21,998 nucleotides of DNA from an uncultured Collinsella sp. (GTDB lineage Bacteria > Actinomycetota > Coriobacteriia > Coriobacteriales > Coriobacteriaceae), in NCBI GenBank assembly GCA_900751695.1, contig CAADSS010000070.1, forward strand, positions 1-21,998, given 5' to 3'. How positions within the stretch are numbered: position 1 is the first letter of the stretch; every line of letters begins with the position of its first letter. Under the pieces are notes generated by a model. That model was not told the DNA's origin. It saw only the letters and a list, made by a program, of their open reading frames with translations, and did not search any database. Shown one piece after another: positions 15,001 through 21,990 of this stretch. Made by a program: the position numbers and the translations under genes.

Positions 15001-15813
15001 ATGGCATTCATGAAACGCGTGCGTCTTGATGACGAACTGATTTCACAGGGCATCTGCGCCGATCGCGCGGATGCCCTTCGCACTCTTATGGCCGGCTTGG
15101 TCTCGAGTGGCGGTGAGCGCTTGACTTCGCCGGGCCTTAAGGTAATCCCGGGGCTGCCGCTGCACGTGAAGGGGCGCATTCCCTATGTTGGCCGCGGCGG
15201 TCTTAAGCTCGAAGGCGCGCTTGATGCGTTTGGCATCAATCCGACGGGCCTTGCCTGTTTGGATGTGGGCTGCTCTACCGGGGGTTTTACCGATTGCCTG
15301 CTCAAGCGCGGAGCTGCGACCGTTGTCTCTGTGGACGTGGGTCGCGCCCAGTTCGATTGGTCGTTGCGTCAGGACGATCGCGTGACGCTGCATGAGCGCA
15401 CAAACGTGACGCAGCTGCCTGAGCTTGGCTATGCCGGCGCCATCGACCTGGCTGTGTGTGATGTCTCGTTTACCAGCATCGCGAACATTATCGATGCGGT
15501 ACTGGCGTGCCTGGCGCCTACGGGTGCATTCTGCACGCTCGTAAAGCCGCAGTTTGAAGCTCCGGCGGCGCTGGTGGGCGAGGGCGGCATTGTGACCGAT
15601 CCTGCTGTGCGCCGCGATACGCTCGTGGCGGCGGTTGAGCTCTTTGCTGCCAAGGGGCTGTTCCCGGTCGATGTGTGCGTGTCGCCCATTCATGGTGCCA
15701 AGGGCAACGTTGAGTTTTTCCTGTACGGCACGAGATTTGAATCTGGCGACCGCTCGCAAGACGTGCTGCAATCCCAGGTATCGGTTTTGAGCGAGAAAGC
15801 TGCAACGCTATGA
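15001..15813 (+). CDS. tlyA: TlyA family rRNA 2'-O-methyltransferase (S4 and FtsJ-like domains)
   Basis: This 270-residue enzyme should methylate ribose 2'-hydroxyls of rRNA, like mycobacterial TlyA, whose loss gives capreomycin resistance. An N-terminal S4 RNA-binding domain (about 1-65) is followed by a Rossmann-fold methyltransferase. SAM motif I is LDVGCSTGGFTD, starting at Asp88. The catalytic tetrad K-D-K-E is visible as Lys69 (GGLKLEGAL), Asp154 (CDVSF), Lys182 (VKPQFE) and Glu238 (GNVEFF). Starts at 14998 (TTG), 15001 and 15010 are in frame; no strong ribosome binding site decides, and the family N-terminus (MKRVRLDD) fits 15010 equally well. It overlaps nadK by four bases. The tlyA-nadK-recN order matches Mycobacterium. 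Confidence 0.93.
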   Translation: MAFMKRVRLDDELISQGICADRADALRTLMAGLVSSGGERLTSPGLKVIPGLPLHVKGRIPYVGRGGLKLEGALDAFGINPTGLACLDVGCSTGGFTDCLLKRGAATVVSVDVGRAQFDWSLRQDDRVTLHERTNVTQLPELGYAGAIDLAVCDVSFTSIANIIDAVLACLAPTGAFCTLVKPQFEAPAALVGEGGIVTDPAVRRDTLVAAVELFAAKGLFPVDVCVSPIHGAKGNVEFFLYGTRFESGDRSQDVLQSQVSVLSEKAATL

Positions 15814-16670
15814 AGGTCTTTCTGGTTCCCAATTACTACAAGCAAGAGGCGGTCGAGAGCGGCCTGATGCTCGAGCTTTGGCTGACGCGCCAGGGCTATG
15901 AGGTCGCATGGGCTGCCGACCAGCGATCGAAGATTCAAAGCACACCTGATATCGACGGCTCCGATCTGGTCATTACGCTCGGCGGCGACGGTACATTGCT
16001 GCGCGCTGCCCGCATCCTCAACCATCGCGAGATTCCTATCCTCGGTCTTTCCTATGGTCACCTGGGCTTTTTAACTGCTGCGAGTCCCGAGGAGCGCGAC
16101 ATTCTGCAGGTCGTGAGCGACGCCCTGTCCGGCGAGCTGCATGTGAGCCGTCGCGCTACCATCGCCGCGGATATCGTGTCCGTGCGCGAAGACGGTACGA
16201 AGGATGTCGTGCGCACCTTCGCCCTCAACGACATGGCGCTTACCCGCGGTCCGCTGTCCGATATGGTCGAGTTCGACATCACGGTGTCCGGCCATCATAT
16301 CGACCGCCTACGCGGTGACGGTGTCGTCGTTTCGACGGCGACTGGTTCTACGGGGTACGCGCTCAGTGCCGGTGGCCCCATCGTGAGCCCCGACTATACG
16401 GGCATGGTCTGCGTACCCATTGCGCCGCACACCATTCAGGCCCGTGCCTTCTTGACTTCGCCGAGTGATGTCGTCGAAATCTTTATGTCCGATGATCGCC
16501 CGAGTGTTCCGGCGATTGCTATCGATGGGCAGTTTATTACCTGCGATGGCACCGTTGAGAGCGTGGCGGTGCGCCGCGGGCCCGGAGATGTGTTGCTGCT
16601 GGATTACGGCCCCGAGAGCTTCTATAACTCGGTGAGCCGCGTATTCTACGGAGTCCGTCATGATCGATGA
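15810..16670 (+). CDS. nadK: NAD kinase
   Basis: This 286-residue enzyme makes NADP+ from NAD+ and ATP or polyphosphate. The ATP-site GGDGT motif is at 58-62 (LVITLGGDGTLLRAA), followed by GHLGFLT. The NAD-binding region shows ALNDMALTRG, where the usual Asn-Glu pair is Asn-Asp, and the TGSTGYALSAGGPI loop is complete. IAIDGQF in the C-terminal part is also typical. The ATG overlaps the tlyA stop (ATGA), and the 3' end overlaps recN by 11 bases, so all three genes are tightly coupled. Length is normal for the family. Confidence 0.96.
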   Translation: MKVFLVPNYYKQEAVESGLMLELWLTRQGYEVAWAADQRSKIQSTPDIDGSDLVITLGGDGTLLRAARILNHREIPILGLSYGHLGFLTAASPEERDILQVVSDALSGELHVSRRATIAADIVSVREDGTKDVVRTFALNDMALTRGPLSDMVEFDITVSGHHIDRLRGDGVVVSTATGSTGYALSAGGPIVSPDYTGMVCVPIAPHTIQARAFLTSPSDVVEIFMSDDRPSVPAIAIDGQFITCDGTVESVAVRRGPGDVLLLDYGPESFYNSVSRVFYGVRHDR

Positions 16671-18288
16671 GCTGCAGGTTTCTAACATTGCACTCATTCG
16701 CGAGGCGACGCTGGTGCCGAGTGCCGGCCTGACTGTCCTGACCGGCGAGACCGGCGCCGGCAAGACCGCGCTGCTCTCGGCCCTCAAGCTTATTTTGGGT
16801 GAGCGCGCGGATTCGTCGACGGTGCGCGAGGGCGAGGCGCTGGCGAGCGTCGAGGCGCGCCTGTTTGACGGCCCGCACGACACGGAGGGCTTCACCGTGC
16901 AGCGCAGTCTTTCTGCCGAGGGCCGCAGCCGCGTGAAGATTGACGGCCGTATCGCCAGTGTGCGCGAGCTTTCGGAACGCGTTGGCGTGATGATGGATCT
17001 GTGCGGCCAACACGAGCACCAGCGCTTGCTCGATCCGGCGCATCATGTTGCGATGGTCGATGCCTGGGCAGGGCGCCCTGCACTCGAGGCGCTCGAGCAC
17101 TACCGCGCCTGCTTTAAGGCTTCGCGCGCTGCCGCTAAGGAGGTTCGACGTGTCGAAGAGGCCTCGCGTGCGCAGGGGAGCCGTGTCGAGGAAGCGCGCT
17201 TTGCGCTCGAGCGCATCGGCGAGGTCGACCCCAAACCGGGCGAGTATGAGGAACTCGAGGAACTGCTGCCGCGCTCCGAACATGCCGAGGTGCTGGTTGC
17301 CACAGCTAACGATGCCCATGCATCGCTTGCCTCTGAAGGGGGAGCGCTCGATGCCGTGAACAGCGCCGTGGCAGAACTTTCCCGTATGGCTACCGTCGAT
17401 CGCAAACTTGGCGACATTGCCGATGCGCTTTCGGATGCCTGTATCTCCCTTGAGGATTTCGCGAACGAGCTTCGTTCCTATCGCGATGGCGTCGCCTTCG
17501 ACCCGCGCGAGCTCGCTCGCATGCGTGAGCGGTATTCCGACCTCAAGGGCCTGTTGCGTCAGTGGGGTCCCACCATGGACGATGTTTTTGCCATGCGCGA
17601 TTGCTCGCAAGAACTGCTGTCTCTGGTCGATGATGGCGATGAGCAGATCAAAAAGGCGCGTGAGGCACTCTGGAGCGCCGAGCGCGAGTTGTTTGCAGCT
17701 GCCAAGGCACTTAAGCGCGCCCGCAATACGGCGGCCCCGCGCTTCTGCCATGAGGTGGGCCGCCAGATGGCTCGCCTGGAGATGGGCGCCGCCGAGCTCG
17801 TCTGGGAGTCGCGCGATCTTCCCCGTGCTGAGTGGACGCCCGTTGGTCCTTCGAGCTACGAGCTGCTATACCGCAGCGGTGCCGGTTTGACGCCGCGCCC
17901 CCTGCGCCGCATTGCGTCGGGCGGCGAGCTCAGCCGCGTCATGCTGGCAAGCAAGGTTGTCCTCGGTAACGCGGACGGTGTCGATACGCTGGTGTTTGAC
18001 GAGGTCGATGCCGGTGTCGGTGGCTCCACGGCGCGTGCGCTCGCGGGCGTGCTGGCAGATCTCGCCGCTACGCATCAGGTGATTGTCGTAACCCACTTGG
18101 CGCAGGTCGCCGTCATGGCTGACAAGCATTATGTCGTCAGCAAGGAACCGGGCGATGTTCCCCAGACGCATTTGGACGAGGTAACCGGCGAAGCGCGTAT
18201 CGCCGAGATCGCCCGCATGTTGAGCGGCGATCAGTCCGAGGCAAGCTTGGCCCACGCAAAGCAGATGCTGGAAGAAGCGCGTGCTTAG
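16660..18288 (+). CDS. recN: DNA repair protein RecN (SMC-like ATPase)
   Basis: This 542-residue ABC/SMC-like ATPase gathers DNA ends during double-strand-break repair. The N-terminal VSNIALIREATLVPSAGLTVLTG region leads into Walker A GETGAGKT (Gly29 to Lys35 and on), then the CGQHEHQRLLDP segment. Two charged helical arms (about 145-225 and 275-360) form the short antiparallel coiled coil. The C-terminal half has the ABC signature SGGELSR starting at Ser420 and Walker B LVFDEVDAGVGG with Asp447 and Glu448. It ends in a VVTHLAQVAVMADKHY segment typical of RecN. CGGAG six bases before the ATG supports the start. It is the last gene of the efp operon and faces the rpiR-type gene across a bidirectional terminator. 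Confidence 0.97.
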   Translation: MIDELQVSNIALIREATLVPSAGLTVLTGETGAGKTALLSALKLILGERADSSTVREGEALASVEARLFDGPHDTEGFTVQRSLSAEGRSRVKIDGRIASVRELSERVGVMMDLCGQHEHQRLLDPAHHVAMVDAWAGRPALEALEHYRACFKASRAAAKEVRRVEEASRAQGSRVEEARFALERIGEVDPKPGEYEELEELLPRSEHAEVLVATANDAHASLASEGGALDAVNSAVAELSRMATVDRKLGDIADALSDACISLEDFANELRSYRDGVAFDPRELARMRERYSDLKGLLRQWGPTMDDVFAMRDCSQELLSLVDDGDEQIKKAREALWSAERELFAAAKALKRARNTAAPRFCHEVGRQMARLEMGAAELVWESRDLPRAEWTPVGPSSYELLYRSGAGLTPRPLRRIASGGELSRVMLASKVVLGNADGVDTLVFDEVDAGVGGSTARALAGVLADLAATHQVIVVTHLAQVAVMADKHYVVSKEPGDVPQTHLDEVTGEARIAEIARMLSGDQSEASLAHAKQMLEEARA

Positions 18289-18325
18289 GCCGAGCCGCCA
18301 GTTGCCTGTCTGGCCCGACCGTCAA

Positions 18326-18477
18326 AAAACTATGCCGGTTTACTACGATGAATCGGCGTAGCTCGAGCACAGCTAAAATTGTGAAAAGAAAACCGCAGGT
18401 AGAACGCCTGCGGTTTTCTTTTAAAACGCGATGTGGTCGCATATTCCGATTTCATCGTAGTAAACCGGCATAGTTTT
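18326..18477. repeat. Long inverted repeat flanking the recN/rpiR terminator
   Basis: The left arm (18326-18356) and right arm (18446-18477) are reverse complements over 31 positions except for one extra T in the right arm. The outer 25 bases of each arm are perfect. Each arm starts from AAAACTATGCCGG at its outer end. The 89 bases between hold the 16-bp terminator stem, so the whole element can fold as one long hairpin with the terminator at its tip. No target-site duplication is obvious. It may be a small non-autonomous mobile element (MITE-like) or a genome-wide intergenic repeat; the window holds only this copy. Confidence 0.85.
18384..18422. terminator. Bidirectional intrinsic terminator between recN and the rpiR-type gene
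   Basis: A perfect 16-bp stem (18384-18399 with 18407-18422) closes a seven-base loop. The GC-rich core is flanked by AAAAGAAAA on one side and TTTTCTTTT on the other, so each strand ends in a U-rich run. It can end recN from the left and the convergent - strand regulator gene from the right. Confidence 0.92.
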
Positions 18478-18510
18478 GTGGGAACGGTACTTAACGGCCC
18501 CTGTTAAAAC

Positions 18511-19368
18511 CTACTCCACGACTTTATCCGGCTGGATGAGCTCCTCGTAGTAGCTGATATGCTCACGCGCGTCTTCAATCTCGGGCAGCAAGAAGTTGTA
18601 GATGACTTCGATGATCATCGTGGCGCTGATCTTGGAGAACGCAAAGTCGCCCGTCGTCAGCAGCGCTTCGTGGTTGACGGTATTAAAAGTGTAGTCTGCC
18701 AGGCGCGCGAGCGGGGATTTGCTGTCACTGCTGATGACGACTACGGTTGCGCCGCAGTTGCGAGCCGCTTTTGCCATGCGATTCAGTCGGCGCGATTTAC
18801 CGGAGTTTGAGATTAGCACGATGACGTCACCCGGGCGTAACGTGAGCGCAAAGCCGATTGATGTCTCGCTAATGGTGCTCGCCATGCAGCGCAGGCCCAG
18901 CTGCGAAAACTTAAACGTCGCATCGAGCGCGACCGCGTTCGTATTGCCCACGGCTGCAAACTCAATAACCCCTGCATGCTTAAAGGCATGCACAACAGCC
19001 GCCAGCGTATCGTGGTCGATTCCGTCGATGGTCGCATTAAGCTCGCTTACCTTGGCAGCCAGGATGTTCTTGAGGCTCTGCTCCATATTGTCGAGCGAGA
19101 CCTCGTCGGTCAGGCCCTCGTTGCGCTGGCTTTCCAAATCCCTCGACAACGAAAACTGAAAGCTGCGGAAGCTACCAAAGCCCAGCTTGCGGCAGAAGCG
19201 CGAAACGGTCGCTTCGGACGTGGCAGCGGCGCGCGAGAGCTGAGCCGCCGTGAGGCGTGGCGCCTCGGACTGGTGCTCCAATATATAGTCGACAATGCGC
19301 TGCTCGGACTCGCTGTATCCCTGGTGGGTACTAATGAGGGAAAGTGCGCTTTTGCTACTATCGGTCAT
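18511..19368 (-). CDS. MurR/RpiR family transcriptional regulator (HTH and SIS domains)
   Basis: This 285-residue regulator has an N-terminal HTH_6 domain (about 1-77) with the recognition part AQLSRAAATSEATVSRFCRKLGF, typical of the RpiR/MurR family. A SIS sugar-phosphate-binding domain follows (about 125-245) with VGNTNAV and ISNSGKSRR (SNSG at 187-190). Such proteins sense phosphosugars and control sugar-uptake genes. I chose the ATG at 19366-19368 because AGGAG lies six bases upstream on the - strand; an in-frame start 48 bases further out lacks such a site. It is divergent from the PTS gene, which is its likely target, and is probably autoregulated. Its 3' end meets recN head-on. Confidence 0.93.
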   Translation of the reverse strand: MTDSSKSALSLISTHQGYSESEQRIVDYILEHQSEAPRLTAAQLSRAAATSEATVSRFCRKLGFGSFRSFQFSLSRDLESQRNEGLTDEVSLDNMEQSLKNILAAKVSELNATIDGIDHDTLAAVVHAFKHAGVIEFAAVGNTNAVALDATFKFSQLGLRCMASTISETSIGFALTLRPGDVIVLISNSGKSRRLNRMAKAARNCGATVVVISSDSKSPLARLADYTFNTVNHEALLTTGDFAFSKISATMIIEVIYNFLLPEIEDAREHISYYEELIQPDKVVE

Positions 19369-19416
19369 GGATGGCTCCTGGTTGGCATGAAAATCTAACT
19401 TGATTTGCAATGCCAT

Positions 19417-19422
19417 AGTATA
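19417..19422 (-). promoter_or_regulatory. Candidate -10 element (TATACT, - strand) of the RpiR-type gene
   Basis: Read on the - strand, TATACT lies about 50 bases upstream of the chosen start. No good -35 is seen at standard spacing, which would fit a regulated promoter but weakens the call. Confidence 0.35.
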
Positions 19423-19449
19423 CGGGCATTTTCAATTACAAGATACACC

Positions 19450-19477
19450 TTGCCGTTTCAAGTGTTGATGGTAAACT
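19450..19477 (+). promoter_or_regulatory. Candidate promoter of the PTS gene overlapping TTTCA elements
   Basis: TTGCCG at 19450-19455 and TAAACT at 19472-19477 are 16 bases apart, each matching consensus at four of six positions. A TTTCA element sits in the spacer and another overlaps the -10, which would allow repression by a bound regulator. It is a weak promoter call; others in the region are possible. Confidence 0.35.
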
Positions 19478-19578
19478 TTCACTTGCCGTTTACGGTTATG
19501 AAAGAACCTTTCACCGGAGAATTGCGCCTTGCCTCTTCTCACGCGGACGGTGGGTTGGTATCTTTCAAGTGTGGAAAA

Positions 19579-19618
19579 ACGCGCATTGAAGCGCGTGTAG
19601 GGGAGCGCCTGCGGGCGC
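19579..19618 (+). other. Two small hairpins in the PTS mRNA leader
   Basis: ACGCGC (19579-19584) pairs with GCGCGT (19591-19596) across a six-base loop, and GCGCC (19605-19609) pairs with GGCGC (19614-19618) across a TGCG loop. Neither is followed by a T-tract. They stand just before the strong GGAGG ribosome binding site (19631-19635) and may affect mRNA stability or access to it. Confidence 0.4.
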
Positions 19619-19640
19619 AAAACTTAAAAAGGAGGGACAC

Positions 19641-21644
19641 ATGGCTAAGTTTGACATCATCGCCGCGACCGGTTGCCCGACCGGCATTGCGCACACCTTC
19701 ATGGCGAAGGAGGCGCTGGAGAAGGCAGCTGCCGAGCGAGGTCTGACCATTAAGGTCGAGACCCATGGCCAGGTCGGTGTCGAGAACGAGCTCACCAAGA
19801 GCGAGATCGCCGGTGCCAAGGCCGTCGTCGTCGCAGCCGATAAGGATGTCCAGGCTGAGCGTTTCGCCGGTAAGCCCATGGTTTCCGTCGGCGTTTCCAA
19901 GGCCCTGTCCGTCGAGGCCGCCGGTAAGCTGATCGACCGCGCGCTCGCCGCCAAGGGCGACGACACGGTTGCCGCCGCTGCCGATGTCGAGGACGAGGTC
20001 GAGGAGAAGGAGTCCATCGGTCACGTCATCTACAAGCACCTCATGAATGGCGTCAGCCACATGCTGGTCTTCGTCGTTGCCGGTGGTGTTCTGACCGCCG
20101 TCTCATTCCTGTGGGGCATTACGTCCTTCGATTCGACGGCTTCCGACTACAACACCTTTGCCGCGATGCTCAAGATCATCGGCGGCATCGCCATGAACCT
20201 CATGGTTCCCGTGCTTTCCGCTTACATCGCCGAGTCCATCGGCAAGCGCCCGGCGCTCGTCCCCGGTTTCGTCGCCGGTATGATCGCCATCCAGGGCCTG
20301 CCTGTTAACGCCGATACCGGCATGATCGACGCCGGTGGCGCAGGTGTGGGCTTTGGCTTCCTGGGCGGCATCGTCGGCGGCTTCCTCGCTGGCTATGTCA
20401 TCCTGCTGCTCGAGAAGGTTTTTGCCGGTCTGCCCAAGAACCTGGACGGCCTCAAGGCTATCTTCCTTTACCCGCTGTTCTCGACCGCCATTGTCGGTCT
20501 GGTCATGCTTGGCATTTCCGGCCCCATGGCTGCCATCAACACCGCCATGATGGACTTCCTCAAGGGCCTGTCCGCCTCTGGCGCCGTTGTTCTGGGTCTT
20601 GCCATCGGCTGCATGTGCGCCTTTGACATGGGCGGCCCGGTCAACAAGGCTGCTTACGTCACCGGTACCGCTATGCTCACCGAGGCCCTGGCCGCCGGTG
20701 TCGGCACCGACACCTACAACTTCGGCACCAACTTCATGGCTGCCGTCTCCGCCGCTTGCATCGTTCCGCCGCTGATCACCACCTTCGCCGTCGTTGTCGG
20801 CAAGAAGTACTTCAGCCAGGAGGATCACGACGCCGGTGTCGTCAACCTCATCCTTGGTTGCACCCACATCACCGAGGGCGCCATTCCGTTCATGACCAAG
20901 AACATCTGGCCCGTCATGCCCATCATGATGCTCGGTTCCTCCATCGCTTCGATCCTGACCATTATGTTCAACGTTCACGATCCGGCGCCCCACGGTGGCT
21001 TCCTGGTCCTGCCCGTTGTCGAGAACGGTCCGCTGTGGGTCCTCGCTATCCTCATCGGCGCTGTGGTCGGTGGCATTCTGTTCGTGGTCTTCAAGAAGTA
21101 TGACTTCGAGAAGAACCAGAAGGCCGCTCCTGCAGCCAAGCCGGTTGAGGCCCCCAAGGCCGCTGCCGTCGAGGCCCCCAAGGCCGAGGCTTCCGACTTC
21201 GTGAAGGTCGAGAACGTCTTTGTCGCCGAGGACTTCGCTTCTCGTGACGAGGCTCTGAGCTTTGTCTCCAACCAGGCCGTCAAGGCCGGTATCGCCGGCG
21301 ACGCCGACGCCGTGATGAACGCCTTCCTGGCTCGCGAGGCCGAGGGCACTACGGGCATGATGGAGGGCTTCGCCATTCCGCATGCCAAGTCCGACGCCAT
21401 CACCGAGGCTGCCGTCATCGTCGTCAAGGACGATTCTGGCGTGACCGGTTGGGACACCATGGACGGCGCTCCCGTCAACGTTGCCATCGCCCTGCTCATC
21501 CCGGGCGCTCAGGCTGGCACTACGCACCTCAAGATCCTGTCCAAGGTTGCCGAGGCGCTCATGGACGAAGACTTCCGTGCCACCGTCAAGGGTTCCACCG
21601 ACGCCGCCGAGATCGCCAAGACGATCAACGCCCGCCTGGTCTAA
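19641..21644 (+). CDS. PTS fructose-family transporter, fused EIIBCA
   Basis: This 667-residue sugar permease takes up and phosphorylates its substrate using phosphate from HPr. Domain order is B, C, A. EIIB (about 1-105) has the Fru-type active-site Cys12 in ATGCPTGIAHT. EIIC (about 125-490) is a multi-span membrane domain with the fructose-family signatures FDMGGPVNKAAY and GCTHITEGAIPF. An Ala/Pro/Lys linker (about 491-522) leads to EIIA (about 523-667) with its phospho-site His581 in GFAIPHAKSDAI. B. subtilis FruA has the order A-B-C and E. coli FruA lacks EIIA. GGAGG five bases before the ATG supports the start. No 1-phosphofructokinase gene is adjacent, so the substrate may be fructose, mannose or another fructose-family sugar. 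A terminator follows, making it a single-gene transcript. Confidence 0.95.
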   Translation: MAKFDIIAATGCPTGIAHTFMAKEALEKAAAERGLTIKVETHGQVGVENELTKSEIAGAKAVVVAADKDVQAERFAGKPMVSVGVSKALSVEAAGKLIDRALAAKGDDTVAAAADVEDEVEEKESIGHVIYKHLMNGVSHMLVFVVAGGVLTAVSFLWGITSFDSTASDYNTFAAMLKIIGGIAMNLMVPVLSAYIAESIGKRPALVPGFVAGMIAIQGLPVNADTGMIDAGGAGVGFGFLGGIVGGFLAGYVILLLEKVFAGLPKNLDGLKAIFLYPLFSTAIVGLVMLGISGPMAAINTAMMDFLKGLSASGAVVLGLAIGCMCAFDMGGPVNKAAYVTGTAMLTEALAAGVGTDTYNFGTNFMAAVSAACIVPPLITTFAVVVGKKYFSQEDHDAGVVNLILGCTHITEGAIPFMTKNIWPVMPIMMLGSSIASILTIMFNVHDPAPHGGFLVLPVVENGPLWVLAILIGAVVGGILFVVFKKYDFEKNQKAAPAAKPVEAPKAAAVEAPKAEASDFVKVENVFVAEDFASRDEALSFVSNQAVKAGIAGDADAVMNAFLAREAEGTTGMMEGFAIPHAKSDAITEAAVIVVKDDSGVTGWDTMDGAPVNVAIALLIPGAQAGTTHLKILSKVAEALMDEDFRATVKGSTDAAEIAKTINARLV

Positions 21645-21680
21645 TTCCACGGTACGCGAATAACATCGCCCCTTGTAACA

Positions 21681-21717
21681 AAGGCGGAGACCCTCACCAG
21701 GGCCTCCGCCTTTTTTC
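21681..21717 (+). terminator. Intrinsic terminator of the PTS gene
   Basis: A nine-base-pair lower stem (21681-21689 with 21704-21712) and a four-base-pair upper stem (21691-21694 with 21699-21702), with one bulged base on each side, are followed by six T residues at 21711-21716. Confidence 0.92.
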
Positions 21718-21727
21718 TATCCCTCCC

Positions 21728-21800
21728 ATAAGTTGCGGTGAAATAGGGACTGTTTAAACGATTCACCCCCAAATTCAGTCCCTATTTCACCGCAACTTAT
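21728..21800. repeat. Long perfect inverted repeat downstream of the PTS gene
   Basis: The arms at 21728-21752 and 21776-21800 are perfect 25-base reverse complements separated by 23 bases. The outer ends read ATAAGTTGCGGTG and the inner ends AGGGACTG. No T-tract follows, and a functional terminator already lies just upstream, so termination is not its obvious role. It has no clear sequence relation to the inverted repeat after recN. A MITE-like or other dispersed intergenic element is likely. Confidence 0.88.
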
Positions 21801-21965
21801 AAAAGGGCATAGAGGGGGCTGCCTATCGAGTCTTTATCGCGAACAGTTCATCAGCCAGAATTCCTTTCAGCCGACATTACTTTGGACCGACTGGGTTTCC
21901 GCAGCTTGCTCGCCCACAGGGGCCCGCGCGCGGCCTGTGAGATTTATCGCGAGTTCCGCACGAGC

Positions 21966-21990
21966 CGAAGAGCACTTAATGTGCTCTTCG
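21966..21990. other. Hairpin at the window end, possible terminator of a neighbouring gene
   Basis: CGAAGAGCAC (21966-21975) pairs perfectly with GTGCTCTTCG (21981-21990) across a TTAAT loop. No T-tract is visible on either strand within the window, so its role cannot be settled. Confidence 0.5.

Larger units (their letters stand above)
19369..19640. promoter_or_regulatory. Divergent regulatory region between the RpiR-type gene and the PTS gene
   Basis: This 272-base gap must hold promoters for both genes. It contains TTTCA or TGAAA elements at 19388 (TGAAA), 19430, 19456, 19477, 19499 (TGAAA), 19509 and 19563. CTTTCA at 19476-19481 and TGAAAG at 19499-19504 form an inverted pair with a 17-base centre. 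CTTGCCGTTT occurs twice, at 19449 and 19482, and TTTCAAGTGT twice, at 19456 and 19563. No open reading frame with a plausible ribosome binding site was found within it. The repeats are probable binding sites for the neighbouring regulator; that is inference. Confidence 0.6.

Noticed and set aside
20103..21650. Long - strand open frame opposite the PTS gene
   Set aside because: Same cause as the frame opposite alaS; the product is hydrophilic and repetitive with no plausible ribosome binding site, while the + strand frame is a complete PTS permease.
18326..21800. Complete insertion sequence carrying the RpiR-type and PTS genes
   Set aside because: No transposase or recombinase is encoded, and the two inverted repeats have unrelated sequences, so they are not a matching pair of transposon ends.
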